Shown here: piece after piece, positions 8,110-19,909 of the stretch
How the letters are laid out: every line of letters begins with the position of its first letter
How positions within the stretch are numbered: the first letter of the stretch is position 1
Source of the DNA: Streptomyces sp. NBC_01571
GTDB lineage: Bacteria; Actinomycetota; Actinomycetes; Streptomycetales; Streptomycetaceae
Reading direction: 5' to 3'
NCBI RefSeq assembly: GCF_026339875.1
Contig: NZ_JAPEPZ010000001.1
Location: 5,580,001-5,644,000 of the forward strand
DNA length: 64,000 nucleotides
Made by a program: the position numbers and the translations under genes
Notes under the pieces: generated by a model
Told to the model about the DNA's origin: nothing
Database searches by the model: none
What the model saw: only the letters and a program-made list of their open reading frames with translations

Positions 8110-8159
8110 GAGAAAGGGGCCCCTCCCGTGCCGTCTGGCGTGGGAGGGGCCCCTTTCTC
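8110..8159 (-). terminator. Long perfect hairpin terminator
   Basis: GAGAAAGGGGCCCCTCCC pairs perfectly with GGGAGGGGCCCCTTTCTC around a 14-nt loop. It lies 35 bp beyond the stop of the Yip1-type gene. Confidence 0.85.
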
Positions 8160-8194
8160 GTGCGTGGCGCGCCGCGCCCGCCGTAAGCCGTCCG

Positions 8195-9142
8195 TCAGAA
8201 CGTGCCCAGCTTGATGATCGACAGGATCGCGATCAGCTGGATCGCCGACGCGGCCAGGGCCTTCGGCCAAGGGAGGTCGTGGGACCTGCTGACCATGAGG
8301 GTGAGCAGGGCGCCCGCCGCCACCCACGTCACCCAGCCGAGGAGCTGGACGAAGGACGCGTCGCCGCCGAAGAACATGGCGACGATCAGGCGCGGGGCGT
8401 CCGTGATGGACATGATCAGCATGGAGAGGCCGACCGTCGGCTGCCAGGCACCGTCGCCACCGAGCTGTCGGGCCAGGGTGTGGGTGACCACGCCCAGGAT
8501 GAACGTGCTGATGACGATCGCCACGGCCGTCGTCAGGACGATCGGGACGGCGTTGGAGAGCGTGGCGTTGATGACGTCCTCGCGCGCGCCGTCGAAGCCG
8601 AAGACCGCCAGCAGGCCGTAGAGGAACGTCACGATCAGGGCCGGGGCCCACATCGTGTAGTCGCGCATCTGCAGGAAGGTCTGTTTGGGGCTGGTGACGA
8701 TGCCCCTCAGCAGGTCCTTCCAGTGCAGGCGGGGGCCCACGGGCGGGGCCGCGGCCTGGCCCGCGCGGTAGGTCTCGCCCTGGCTGTACGGGTCCTCGCC
8801 GACCGAGAAGGCCTGCGTGTGGCCGGGGCTGTTCGCCGCGTACGGGTCCGGGCCCTGCTGCGGGTGCCCGTCGCCGAAGTACTCAGGCTCACCACCACCG
8901 GGGCCGCCGGCCTGGGGCCAGCCGCCCTGCTGTCCGCCGCCCTGCTGTCCACGGCCGTAGGGCTGCTGCCCGCCGCCGTAGGGCTGACCCCCGTACGGCT
9001 GCTGCCGCGAGGGCGCGGGCGGGTAGCCGTACGGCTCCCGGCCTCCCTGCGGGGCCTGCTGCCCGTACGACGGTTGGTGTTGTTGCGGTCGCGCTTGCGG
9101 GGCCCGGTTGTCCCGGCCGCGCCCGATCCTGAATCCAGCCAC
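8195..9142 (-). CDS. Yip1-family membrane protein with Gln/Gly/Tyr-rich N-terminus
   Basis: A 315-residue protein starting at GTG 9142 (VAGFRIGRGRDN). Residues 1 to about 120 are disordered and rich in G, Q, P and Y, with repeated QQPYG and GGQQPYG segments. The C-terminal half, from WKDLLRGIVTSPKQTF, carries about five hydrophobic segments of the Yip1 type. The family spans membranes and its bacterial role is unknown. A cytoplasmic low-complexity N-terminus is common in actinobacterial envelope proteins. The gene stands alone between two terminators. Confidence 0.8.
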   Translation of the reverse strand: MAGFRIGRGRDNRAPQARPQQHQPSYGQQAPQGGREPYGYPPAPSRQQPYGGQPYGGGQQPYGRGQQGGGQQGGWPQAGGPGGGEPEYFGDGHPQQGPDPYAANSPGHTQAFSVGEDPYSQGETYRAGQAAAPPVGPRLHWKDLLRGIVTSPKQTFLQMRDYTMWAPALIVTFLYGLLAVFGFDGAREDVINATLSNAVPIVLTTAVAIVISTFILGVVTHTLARQLGGDGAWQPTVGLSMLIMSITDAPRLIVAMFFGGDASFVQLLGWVTWVAAGALLTLMVSRSHDLPWPKALAASAIQLIAILSIIKLGTF

Positions 9143-9320
9143 GTAATCGAACGTACCTGGTCCCGCACAGTGACGTGCCGGGCCTGGGGCCACGGGGCGG
9201 CCTTTGGGTCCGAGCTGTGACATCCCGTAGGGGATCGCACAAGAGCCGAATGGGGGTTTTCTGGGGGGTGTACCGGGGCCCAGTGAGGGATGTTCGGCGG
9301 GCCGGAAGAGGCGGCGCGGA

Positions 9321-9348
9321 GGCCGGGCCCGCGTGTGCGGGCCCGGCC
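9321..9348 (-). terminator. Hairpin after the FG-GAP gene
   Basis: GGCCGGGCCCGC and GCGGGCCCGGCC form a perfect 12-bp stem with a GTGT loop, about 190 bp past the FG-GAP stop codon. I see nothing else in the 398-bp gap from 9143 to 9540 apart from the presumed promoter of the Yip1-type gene. Confidence 0.6.
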
Positions 9349-9540
9349 TGGGACGCGTGAACGGTGCGTGCGGTGCGTTGGGTGCCCTCCGCATGGGCCG
9401 TTCGAGTCACGCAAGCCTCGCGGCTCGGGCCCCGCAGGGCTCACGGGCCAGGCCGCGCGAGCCGTACGGAGCCATGCGTGCGGAGTCATGTCGGACGAGC
9501 AGCCGTACGACCGGCCCACGCGCCCACCGCCGAAGCGGAC

Positions 9541-11046
9541 TCAGTCCGCGAAATTGGAGCCGAAGGCCGGGGCACCCGTGGTCGAGACGCCCGCGTCGGC
9601 CGGCCAGACGGAGCGCGAGCCGGTCGTGGTGATCTTCGTTCCGTTGGAGGGCAGGTAGGTGACCGTGCCGTCGCCGGCGTTCTCGTACGAGCCCACCAGG
9701 AGGTCGGCCCTGCCGTCGCCGGTCACGTCGTCGAGCTTCACGTCCAGGCCGAAGAGGTCGCCCTTCTCGTCGTTGCCCGGGACACCAGCGGTGCTCTGCG
9801 TGAAGGCCTGCGCGCCGGACGAGGTGTTGACGCCGTGCGCGGAGCCGTACAGGACGGTGACCATGCCGGCGTCCGCGTGGCCGTCGATGTCCTCGTACGC
9901 GGTGCTGACGACGAGGTCCTGGTAACCGTCGTGGTTGACGTCGCCGAGGTCCAGCTCGTAGCCGAAGCTGTCGTTCTTCTCCGCGGTGCCGGGCACGCTG
10001 CCGGTGTTCTGGCTGATCCCGGTGGTCGAGGCAGGACCGGCCGCGGAGCCGTAGGTGATGTTCACCTTCCCGCCGTACGCGGAGTCCGGCGGGGTCGTGC
10101 CGTCGCTGAGCTTGGTGTTGTCCCAGGGCGCGCCGCTGACGATGTCGCCGAAGCCGTCGCCGTTGATGTCGCCGATGGCCGTGATGATGCCGGTCTTCAG
10201 GGTCTTCGCGGCGGAGACGTTCAGGCCGTTCGCCGTGCCGGGCACGTAGTAGTTCGTGTTCCAGCCGTAGTCGGTCTTGGTCTCGAAGCCGTCGACCACC
10301 AGGTCGGTGCGGCCGTCTCCGTTGATGTCACCGGCCGTGAGGTTCATCGGGCCCTGGGCGCCGCCGCCGGACTGGATCGGGGGCTTGATCGTGGTCCGGG
10401 CGAGGCCGGCCGCGCCGTTGGAGGTGATGCCGCCTTTGTAGACGTAGATCGTGCTGGACGTGTTTCCGACGGCCAGGTCCGCCTTGCCGTCGCCGTCGAA
10501 GTCGCCCGCGGCCAGGTTCTTGCCCCACAGGTCGTGCGAGGAGGAGGCCGGGTCGGCGAGGGCCACACCCTTGCCGGTGAGGCCGCTCGGGGAGCCCCAG
10601 AGGACGGAGAGGCCACCGGCGTCGACGTCGGTGCCGAACTTCTCGTGCGGGGAGGACACGGCGAGGTCGTCGTATCCGTCGCCGTTGAAGTCGGCGTACG
10701 CCGTCTCCGCGCCGAAGGCGTCCCCGGCCTCGGCGGTACCGGGGACCCCGGCGGTGTTCTGGCTGATCGTGGAGCGCTTGGCGGCCGACACACCGGTGGC
10801 GGTGCCGTAGAGGGCGACGACCTGGCCGGCGGCCTTGTGGCCGCTCACGTAGGCGCCCTGGGCGGAGAAGGCGACGTCGCCGATGCCGTCGCCGTTGAAG
10901 TCGGCCACCGGGACGACCGTGGAGTCGGCGGCCGTGGCCGTCGCGGCCGAGAGCGTGAGCAGACCGCCGGTCAGGGCGGCGGCGGTCGCTGTCGCGAGGG
11001 CGAGCTGCAGGGCGCGTGGGCGGTGGTGCGGGTGCTGCTTGTGCAT
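9541..11046 (-). CDS. Secreted FG-GAP/integrin-alpha-like beta-propeller protein
   Basis: A 501-residue protein from ATG 11046 with AGGAGAA upstream. A twin-basic signal peptide (HHRPRALQLALATATAAA...ATATAAD) is followed by repeated FG-GAP units with calcium-binding loops: DFNGDGIGDVA, DFNGDGYDDLA, DFDGDGKADLA, DINGDGRTDLV, DINGDGFGDIV, DVNHDGYQDLV and DVTGDGRADLL. Seven such loops fit a complete seven-bladed propeller stabilised by calcium. No catalytic domain is attached, so binding or adhesion is more likely than enzymatic action (inference). It is transcribed alone. Confidence 0.9.
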   Translation of the reverse strand: MHKQHPHHRPRALQLALATATAAALTGGLLTLSAATATAADSTVVPVADFNGDGIGDVAFSAQGAYVSGHKAAGQVVALYGTATGVSAAKRSTISQNTAGVPGTAEAGDAFGAETAYADFNGDGYDDLAVSSPHEKFGTDVDAGGLSVLWGSPSGLTGKGVALADPASSSHDLWGKNLAAGDFDGDGKADLAVGNTSSTIYVYKGGITSNGAAGLARTTIKPPIQSGGGAQGPMNLTAGDINGDGRTDLVVDGFETKTDYGWNTNYYVPGTANGLNVSAAKTLKTGIITAIGDINGDGFGDIVSGAPWDNTKLSDGTTPPDSAYGGKVNITYGSAAGPASTTGISQNTGSVPGTAEKNDSFGYELDLGDVNHDGYQDLVVSTAYEDIDGHADAGMVTVLYGSAHGVNTSSGAQAFTQSTAGVPGNDEKGDLFGLDVKLDDVTGDGRADLLVGSYENAGDGTVTYLPSNGTKITTTGSRSVWPADAGVSTTGAPAFGSNFAD

Positions 11047-11283
11047 GCGGGGTTCTCCTGCGGCATGCGGGAATGCCTGGCGGGCACTCCCAGTCAATGG
11101 GGTGCGGACGATTCACGTTCGCCGGGAGTTGTCCCGGCGTTCATGGCAGGTCGGCGAACAGGAGACCCACGGGCAGGCATGAGGGTTGTACGTGAGTTCG
11201 GATTTCTTGCGGGAGGCGTGAGGCCCCCGGGCCAGGAGTTCATCGCCGGGAACCCGGACGCGGAGAGCCGGGGGAACGCGAAA

Positions 11284-11315
11284 CGCCGGAGGCGCTGTCA
11301 CCAGCTCCTCCGGCG
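11284..11315 (-). terminator. Terminator after the iron-sulfur oxidoreductase gene
   Basis: CGCCGGAGG and CCTCCGGCG pair around a 14-nt loop, 20 bp beyond the stop codon at 11335. Confidence 0.75.
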
Positions 11316-11334
11316 TTCGTGGGACTGCCCCGGT

Positions 11335-13617
11335 CTACTTCACCGGTTCGGGCTCCGGCTCGCTCTCCGCCTCCGCGGCCCCCGCCGGATCGACCGGCGT
11401 CCGGACGGAGTCGAGCAGCAGCTGCGCGACGTCGACGACCTGGACGGACTCCTTGGCCTTGCCGTCGTTCTTCTTGCCGTTGACCGAGTCGGTCAGCATG
11501 ACGAGGCAGAACGGGCAGGCGGTGGAGACGATGTCGGGGTTGAGGGAGAGCGCCTCGTCGACCCGCTCGTTGTTGATGCGCTTGCCGATCCGCTCCTCCA
11601 TCCACATCCGCGCACCACCGGCACCGCAGCAGAAGCCGCGCTCCTTGTGGCGGTGCATCTCCTGCTGGCGCAGGCCCGGGACGGCGGACATGATCTCGCG
11701 CGGCGGCGTGTAGATCTTGTTGTGACGGCCCAGGTAGCAGGGGTCGTGGTAGGTGATCAGACCCTCGACCGGGGTGACCGGGAGCAGCTTGCCCTCGTCG
11801 ATGAGGTGCTGGAGCAGCTGGGTGTGGTGGATGACCTCGTAGTCGCCGCCGAGCTGCGGGTACTCGTTGCCGATCGTGTTGAGGCAGTGCGGGCAGGTGG
11901 CGACGATCTTCTTCGCCGACTTCGGCTTCTTCGACTCGGGCGTGGTGTTGCCCTCGTCGTCCGTCTCCTCGCCGAACGCCATGTTCAGCGCGGCCACGTT
12001 CTCCATGCCGAGTTCCTGGAACAGGGGCTCGTTGCCGAGGCGCCGGGCGGAGTCACCGGTGCACTTCTCGTCGCCGCCCATGATCGCGAACTTGACGCCC
12101 GCCATGTGGAGCAGCTCCGCGAAGGCCTTGGTGGTCTTCTTGGCGCGGTCTTCCAGGGCGCCGGCGCAGCCGACCCAGTACAGGTACTCGACCTCGGTGA
12201 GGTCCTCGATGTCGCGGCCGACGACGGGGATCTCGAAGTCGACCTCCTTGGTCCACTCCAGCCGCTGCTTCTTGGCCAGGCCCCAGGGGTTGCCCTTCTT
12301 CTCCAGGTTCTTGAGCATCGTGCCCGCCTCGGACGGGAACGCGCTCTCGATCATCACCTGGTAGCGGCGCATGTCGACGATGTGGTCGATGTGCTCGATG
12401 TCGACGGGGCACTGCTCGACGCAGGCGCCGCAGGTCGTGCAGGACCACAGCACGTCGGGGTCGATGACGCCGTTCTCCTCGACGGTGCCGATGAGGGGCC
12501 GTTCGGCCTCCGCCAGCGCCGCGGCGGGCACGTCCGCGAGGGCCTCGGGAGAGGCCTTCTCGTTGCCCTCCATGTCCTTGCCGCCGCCGGCGAGCAGGTA
12601 GGGGGCCTTCGCGTGCGCGTGATCCCGGAGGGACATGATCAGCAGCTTGGGCGAGAGCGGCTTGCCCGTGTTCCAGGCAGGGCACTGCGACTGGCAGCGG
12701 CCGCACTCGGTGCAGGTGGAGAAGTCCAGCAGGCCCTTCCAGGAGAACTGCTCGACCTGGGAGACGCCGAAGACGTCGTCCTCACCGGGGTCGGTGAAGT
12801 CGATGTCCTTGCCGCCGGAGGTCATCGGGAGCAGGCCGCCGAGCGCGGTCGCGCCGTCCGCGTTCCGCTTGAACCAGATGTTCGGGAAGGCGAGGAAGCG
12901 GTGCCAGGCGACACCCATGTTGGTGTTGAGGCCGACCGTGATCGCCCACCCCATGGTGACGCCGAGCTTGATCATCGCGGTCAGGTAGACCAGGTTCTGC
13001 AGGGTGCCGAGGCTCAGGCCCTTGAAGGCGGCGACCAGGGGGTACGACGCCCAGTACGCGGCCTCGTAGTGGTGGACGCCGTGGAGCGCGCCCTCCAGAC
13101 CGCGCAGGGTCATGATGGCGAGGCCGATGACGAGGATGACGGCCTCGACGAAGTAGGCCTGGCCGGTCTTGGAGCCCGCGAAGCGCGACTTGCGGCCCGG
13201 CTTCGACGGCCGGTTCAGCTGCCGGATCGCGATCAGTACGAGGATGCCGAGCGTCGTGAACAGCGCGATGAACTCGGTGTACAGCTCGTACGGCAGCCAG
13301 CCGCCGAGGACGGGCAGCGTCCAGTCGGCCTTGAACAGCTGACCGTAGGCCGTGACGATCGTCAGGCCGAGGGTCAGGAAGCCGACGGCGACGAACCAGT
13401 GCGCGACGCCGACGATCCCCCACCGGTTCATCCGGGTGTGGCCGACGAACTCCTTGGCCAGCGTGATGCTGCGGGCCTTCCAGGCGTCGGTCCGGGAACC
13501 GGCCGGTACGGGCTGGCCGAGCTTGATGAACCGGTAGATCTGCGCGACGGCTCGGGCGATGAGCGCAACGCCGACCACGGTCAGGGTCAGCGACACAATG
13601 ATCGCGGCGAGTTGCAT
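11335..13617 (-). CDS. HdrD-like membrane iron-sulfur oxidoreductase
   Basis: A 760-residue protein starting at ATG 13617, with GAGGAGCC upstream. About five transmembrane helices in residues 1-240 resemble a NarI/DsrM-like cytochrome b domain. Two [4Fe-4S] motifs follow, CTECGRCQSQCP (about 300-311) and CTTCGACVEQCP (about 396-407). Two CCG-type cysteine domains come next, with CPHCLN, then FCCGAGGARMW and CPFCLVML. This is the fused membrane-plus-HdrD architecture common in actinobacteria, thought to pass electrons between a soluble donor and the quinone pool. The physiological substrate is unknown. A Pro/Glu tail ends the protein. Confidence 0.88.
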   Translation of the reverse strand: MQLAAIIVSLTLTVVGVALIARAVAQIYRFIKLGQPVPAGSRTDAWKARSITLAKEFVGHTRMNRWGIVGVAHWFVAVGFLTLGLTIVTAYGQLFKADWTLPVLGGWLPYELYTEFIALFTTLGILVLIAIRQLNRPSKPGRKSRFAGSKTGQAYFVEAVILVIGLAIMTLRGLEGALHGVHHYEAAYWASYPLVAAFKGLSLGTLQNLVYLTAMIKLGVTMGWAITVGLNTNMGVAWHRFLAFPNIWFKRNADGATALGGLLPMTSGGKDIDFTDPGEDDVFGVSQVEQFSWKGLLDFSTCTECGRCQSQCPAWNTGKPLSPKLLIMSLRDHAHAKAPYLLAGGGKDMEGNEKASPEALADVPAAALAEAERPLIGTVEENGVIDPDVLWSCTTCGACVEQCPVDIEHIDHIVDMRRYQVMIESAFPSEAGTMLKNLEKKGNPWGLAKKQRLEWTKEVDFEIPVVGRDIEDLTEVEYLYWVGCAGALEDRAKKTTKAFAELLHMAGVKFAIMGGDEKCTGDSARRLGNEPLFQELGMENVAALNMAFGEETDDEGNTTPESKKPKSAKKIVATCPHCLNTIGNEYPQLGGDYEVIHHTQLLQHLIDEGKLLPVTPVEGLITYHDPCYLGRHNKIYTPPREIMSAVPGLRQQEMHRHKERGFCCGAGGARMWMEERIGKRINNERVDEALSLNPDIVSTACPFCLVMLTDSVNGKKNDGKAKESVQVVDVAQLLLDSVRTPVDPAGAAEAESEPEPEPVK

Positions 13618-13850
13618 TGGGGGCTCCTCGGGCCTGCGAGGTGGGGCTTTGTGTGATTACTAAGCGGTAACTTATGCAGTCCGTCTGAGACTACCCACTT
13701 CTTGCGCCGCACTGTAGCCAGCGGTGCGGTGATCTGCGTCGCTGAGGGTTGCCTGACGGGGGTGTCCCTTCCCGGGGTCGCGAGGTCGACACGTAAACCC
13801 GATCGTCCTATCTGCGGCACATTTCAGACATTCAACCCTAAGTTGGCGCT

Positions 13851-14870
13851 GTGTTGTACGGAATCGCCGCCGCCCTCGCCGCCCTGTTCCTCGCCGCCCT
13901 GCTCTCCGCACTGCTGCGGACGCTCGCTCTGCGCCTCGGCGCGGTCGAGCGGCGGCAGGGACGGCTGGTGGCGCTGCTCGGCGGTCCGGCGGTGATCGTG
14001 GCGACGGCGTTCGTCGCCGGGGCCGGTGACTGGACGGACGTGGCCCCGCTCGGCCCCGCGGCCGGGCGGCTGCTGGTCGCCGGGGTGGGGGTCGGTGCCC
14101 TCGGGCTCGTCGCCGACCTGAGGCCCGTACCGCTCGCGGTGCGGGGGGCCGTCGTGACCGCCGCCGCCGCGCTGACCGTGCCGTTCGACGAACTCGGACT
14201 GCCCGTGGGAGTCGTGGCCGTCGGGTGGATCGTCCTCATCGCGCACGCCTTCACCTCGCTCGATCACGCCGATGGAGTGATGGGGACGGTCGCCGTGGTC
14301 ACCGCGTTCGCTCTGAGCGGGTCCGCGGCCGCGGAGGTCATGGACGGGCTGGCGACGCTGCTGAGCGTGCTGGCCGCCGCGCTGACCGGATTCCTGATGC
14401 ACGGCTGGCCGCCGGCCCGGATCGTGCCGGGGCGCTGTGGCGGCCTGTTCGCCGGGTTCGTGCTGGCCTCGGCCGCGGTACTGGTGCATGCCGGCCGGGA
14501 GACCGGGTCGAGCGTGGGGGCCGTGTTCGCGCTGACGGTGGTGGCGACCGCGGACGCCGTGCTGGTGCTGGTGTCGCGGCGGCGGGCCGGGCGTCCGCTG
14601 CTGTGCGGCGCTGCCGACCATCTCGTCCACCGGCTGCGGCACCTCGGTGTCACGCCACAGGGTGCCGCGGTCCTCGCCGGCGTCACCGGCTTCGCGGGTG
14701 CACTCGTCGGCATGCTGATCGACTTGGGGTGGGTGGGGGCTGCGGCGGCCCTGTGGGTGGCCGGCGGCGCCGTCGTGGGGGTCGTGGTACTCCTTCGTGT
14801 CCCCGTGTATGGGACGAGTTTCCCGGGGAAACCGCAGGTCGGCGCCTACCTGCGCGTAAGGAACAGATAA
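13851..14870 (+). CDS. Degenerate WecA/MraY-like glycosyltransferase family 4 membrane protein
   Basis: A 339-residue, very hydrophobic protein from GTG 13851 (about ten predicted helices). The order of conserved patches follows the polyprenyl-phosphate GlcNAc-1-phosphate transferase family: GVGALGLVADLRPVPLAVR, then AFTSLDHADGVMG in the place of the NxxDGxDG active-site loop, then CGAADHLVHRLRHLG in place of the HxxxNHLHHRL motif. Several key residues differ, so activity is uncertain. It ends three bases before the first HAIR-like repeat of dnaK and is a separate transcription unit. Family assignment is moderate. Confidence 0.6.
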   Translation: MLYGIAAALAALFLAALLSALLRTLALRLGAVERRQGRLVALLGGPAVIVATAFVAGAGDWTDVAPLGPAAGRLLVAGVGVGALGLVADLRPVPLAVRGAVVTAAAALTVPFDELGLPVGVVAVGWIVLIAHAFTSLDHADGVMGTVAVVTAFALSGSAAAEVMDGLATLLSVLAAALTGFLMHGWPPARIVPGRCGGLFAGFVLASAAVLVHAGRETGSSVGAVFALTVVATADAVLVLVSRRRAGRPLLCGAADHLVHRLRHLGVTPQGAAVLAGVTGFAGALVGMLIDLGWVGAAAALWVAGGAVVGVVVLLRVPVYGTSFPGKPQVGAYLRVRNR

Positions 14871-14872
14871 GA

Positions 14873-14893
14873 CTTGAGCCCCCTCGACTCAGC
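14873..14893 (+). promoter_or_regulatory. Imperfect HAIR (HspR operator), distal
   Basis: CTTGAGC-N7-ACTCAGC matches the HspR inverted repeat CTTGAGT-N7-ACTCAAG at most positions. It lies 52 bp upstream of the perfect copy. Streptomyces dnaK promoters are known to carry several HspR sites. Confidence 0.6.
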
Positions 14894-14897
14894 TCTG

Positions 14898-14924
14898 TTG
14901 ACCGGAAGCTGGACGTCGTGCACA

Positions 14925-14926
<2 letters not shown>
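14898..14926 (+). promoter_or_regulatory. Probable dnaK promoter
   Basis: TTGACC and CACACT are spaced by 17 bp, a vegetative-type -35/-10 pair, with the -10 running into the proximal HAIR. Repressor binding there would block RNA polymerase. Confidence 0.5.
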
Positions 14927-17466
<2,540 letters not shown>

Positions 17467-17499
17467 CGTTGACACGATGAGGAAGGAGGGACGTCGGGG

Positions 17500-18687
17500 A
17501 TGAGCACCAAGGACTTCATCGAGAAGGACTACTACAAGGTCCTCGGCGTCCCCAAGGACGCCACCGAGGCCGAGATCAAGAAGGCGTACCGGAAGCTCGC
17601 CCGCGAGTTCCACCCGGACGCCAACAAGGGCAACGCCAAGGCCGAGGAGCGCTTCAAGGAGATCTCCGAGGCCAACGACATCCTCGGGGACGTCAAGAAG
17701 CGCAAGGAGTACGACGAGGCACGCGCCCTCTTCGGCAACGGCGGCTTCCGTCCGGGGCCCGGAGCGGGCGGCGGCAACTTCAACTTCGACCTGGGCGACC
17801 TCTTCGGAGGCGGCGCCCAGGGCGGCGCGGGCGGCGGGGCCGGCGGCTTCGGCGGCGGCATCGGTGACGTCTTCGGGGGCCTGTTCAACCGCGGCGGCGC
17901 GGGCACCGGCACCCGGACCCAGCCCCGGCGCGGCCAGGACATCGACACCGAGGTGACGCTGAGCTTCACCGAGGCGGTGGACGGCGCGACGGTCCCGCTG
18001 CGGATGACCTCCCAGGCGCCCTGCAAGGCCTGCTCCGGCACCGGCGACGCGAACGGCACACCCCGGGTGTGCCCGACGTGCGTCGGCACCGGCCAGGTGG
18101 CGCGGGGTTCGGGCGGCGGCTTCTCGCTCACCGACCCGTGCCCCGACTGCAAGGGCCGCGGGCTCATCGCGGAGCACCCCTGCGAGATCTGCCAGGGCAG
18201 CGGCCGCGCCAAGTCCTCGCGCACGATGCAGGTCCGCATCCCCGCCGGGGTCTCGGACAGCCAGCGCATCCGCCTGCGCGGCAAGGGCGCACCGGGCGAA
18301 CGGGGCGGCCCGGCCGGCGACCTGTACGTCACGGTCCATGTGGACGCCCACCCGGTCTTCGGCCGCAAGGGCGACAACCTCACCGTCACCGTGCCCGTCA
18401 CCTTCGCGGAGGCGGCACTCGGCGGCGAGGTGCGGGTACCGACCCTGGGCGGCCCCCCGGTCACCCTGAAACTGCCCCCGGGCACGCCCAACGGCCGTAC
18501 GATGCGGGCCCGCGGCAAGGGCGCGGTCCGCAAGGACGGCACCCGCGGCGACCTCCTCGTCACCGTCGAGGTCGCGGTCCCCACGGACGTGTCGGGCAAG
18601 GCGCGTGACGCCCTGGAGGCGTATCGCGAGGCAACCGCGGACGAGGACCCGCGGGCGGAGCTGTTCCAGGCCGCGAAGGGAGCATGA
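17500..18687 (+). CDS. dnaJ: Co-chaperone DnaJ (Hsp40)
   Basis: A 395-residue type I DnaJ from ATG 17500. The J domain has HPD at 38-40. The Gly/Phe-rich stretch covers about 77-145. The zinc domain (about 174-240) has all four CxxCxGxG repeats: CKACSGTG, CPTCVGTG, CPDCKGRG and CEICQGSG. The C-terminal substrate domain follows. It lies 33 bp after grpE and only 4 bp before hspR. It stimulates DnaK ATPase and delivers unfolded substrates. Confidence 0.96.
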   Translation: MSTKDFIEKDYYKVLGVPKDATEAEIKKAYRKLAREFHPDANKGNAKAEERFKEISEANDILGDVKKRKEYDEARALFGNGGFRPGPGAGGGNFNFDLGDLFGGGAQGGAGGGAGGFGGGIGDVFGGLFNRGGAGTGTRTQPRRGQDIDTEVTLSFTEAVDGATVPLRMTSQAPCKACSGTGDANGTPRVCPTCVGTGQVARGSGGGFSLTDPCPDCKGRGLIAEHPCEICQGSGRAKSSRTMQVRIPAGVSDSQRIRLRGKGAPGERGGPAGDLYVTVHVDAHPVFGRKGDNLTVTVPVTFAEAALGGEVRVPTLGGPPVTLKLPPGTPNGRTMRARGKGAVRKDGTRGDLLVTVEVAVPTDVSGKARDALEAYREATADEDPRAELFQAAKGA

Positions 18688-18691
18688 GCAG

Positions 18692-19138
18692 ATGGACGGC
18701 CGTCGTCGAAACCCCTATGAACTGACGGAGGAGACCCCCGTCTACGTCATCTCGGTGGCGGCCCAGCTCTCCGGCCTGCACCCGCAGACCCTGCGCCAGT
18801 ACGACCGCCTCGGCCTGGTCTCCCCGGACCGCACACCCGGGCGCGGCCGGCGCTACTCGGCCCGCGACATCGAACTGCTGCGCACCGTCCAGCAGTTGTC
18901 GCAGGACGAGGGCATCAACCTGGCCGGCATCAAACGCATCATCGAGCTGGAGAACCAGGTCGCCGCGCTTCAGTCCCGTGTCGTGGAGCTGGAGTCGGCC
19001 CTGGACGGCGCGGCGGCGACCATGCGGCAGCGCGAGGCCGCCGTCCACGCCTCCTACCGGCGGGACCTGGTCCCGTACCAGGAGGTCCAGCAGACGAGCG
19101 CGCTGGTGGTGTGGCGGCCGAAGCGGTCGCCGGAGTAG
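18692..19138 (+). CDS. hspR: Heat-shock repressor HspR (MerR family)
   Basis: A 148-residue protein from ATG 18692, 4 bp after dnaJ. The MerR-type winged helix starts VYVISVAAQLSGLHPQTLRQ and continues to RRYSARDIELLRTV (19-68), followed by a dimerisation coiled coil (IIELENQVAALQSRVVELES). It has no C-terminal effector domain. It binds HAIR sequences; perfect or near-perfect copies are present upstream of dnaK and clpB in this window, so both are predicted members of its regulon. Confidence 0.95.
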   Translation: MDGRRRNPYELTEETPVYVISVAAQLSGLHPQTLRQYDRLGLVSPDRTPGRGRRYSARDIELLRTVQQLSQDEGINLAGIKRIIELENQVAALQSRVVELESALDGAAATMRQREAAVHASYRRDLVPYQEVQQTSALVVWRPKRSPE

Positions 19139-19150
19139 TTCCCCGAGCGT

Positions 19151-19189
19151 CGAAGGGGCCGGGAGGTGGATCACCTCCCGGCCCCTTCG
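19151..19189 (+). terminator. Terminator of the dnaK operon
   Basis: CGAAGGGGCCGGGAGGTG and CACCTCCCGGCCCCTTCG form a perfect 18-bp stem with a 3-nt loop, 12 bp past hspR. Confidence 0.92.
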
Positions 19190-19909
19190 CGTGCGCCGGC
19201 TGCCGGAGACCGTGGGGCATCGGGCGAAGGGGCCTGCCGGGCGGGCGAGTTGTCCGCGCAGGCGCGGGCGAACCCGACGACGGCGGAACCGGCCGCTGCG
19301 GCGTGGCCGACGCGAAAGTGTGTTTGCCGTCGGGAACGGTGAGGGTGACGGACCGTCTCAGGGGACGGTGACGTTCTGCCAGGGACCGGTCCCGCGGACG
19401 CGGTCGGGAAGGGGGCCGAATCGGCCAAGTCCGCGCCCTGGACCTAACGGTCCGTTTTTCTTCGATGTGCCCCGGAAAACGACGTTCAGGTCGACTGCCG
19501 TTCGTGGGCGGCGAGACATAATCGGTCATTGCGGCCGGAGTTGTGCGATGTGCGCGACGGACGGGTCGGCGAGTGACGCAGATCACTTCGGCCCTGGTGC
19601 GGGCCGTTCCGTCGCGTCGGACCGGGCTCGCGCTCGCCCGTCCGGAGCTGCGGTGATACTCGGCCATCTTCAAGTCTCCAGGTCGGAGGCGTGGGTTGTC
19701 CGGTCCTCACGAGGTGTGTGGGAACGAAGTGCTCCGCAGGGCTTACGTGGAAGTGGAGGTACAGCCTCTTCCCATCGTGTTCACTTGGGGAACACAGAAT
19801 GCTGTTGCCATCTCGTTAAGTGGTTACTCCTTGACGCTGAGGTGATCGCCGCGTTGGCTTTCAGCCACCTGGGTCGCAATGCAGCTACCTCGCCCGGAAG
19901 GCACCTGAT
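19190..19909. other. 720-bp intergenic region without a supported gene
   Basis: No reading frame here has convincing codon bias. A weak -35-like TTGACG lies at 19831-19836 ahead of the sugar-binding lipoprotein gene. A 49-codon minus-strand frame ending WQNVTVP at about 19366 was seen but has a TTA codon and no ribosome site. The right part is richer in A/T and probably holds the promoter and long leader of the next gene. Confidence 0.5.

Noticed and set aside
9364..13656. 1430-codon open plus-strand frame
   Set aside because: It lies antisense to the FG-GAP and iron-sulfur genes, has Val/Asp/Arg-biased composition and no recognisable domain.
19366..19520. 49-codon minus-strand frame ending GTGPWQNVTVP
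   Set aside because: It contains a TTA codon, only mild third-position GC bias and no ribosome-binding site. Kept only as a remark in the intergenic entry.
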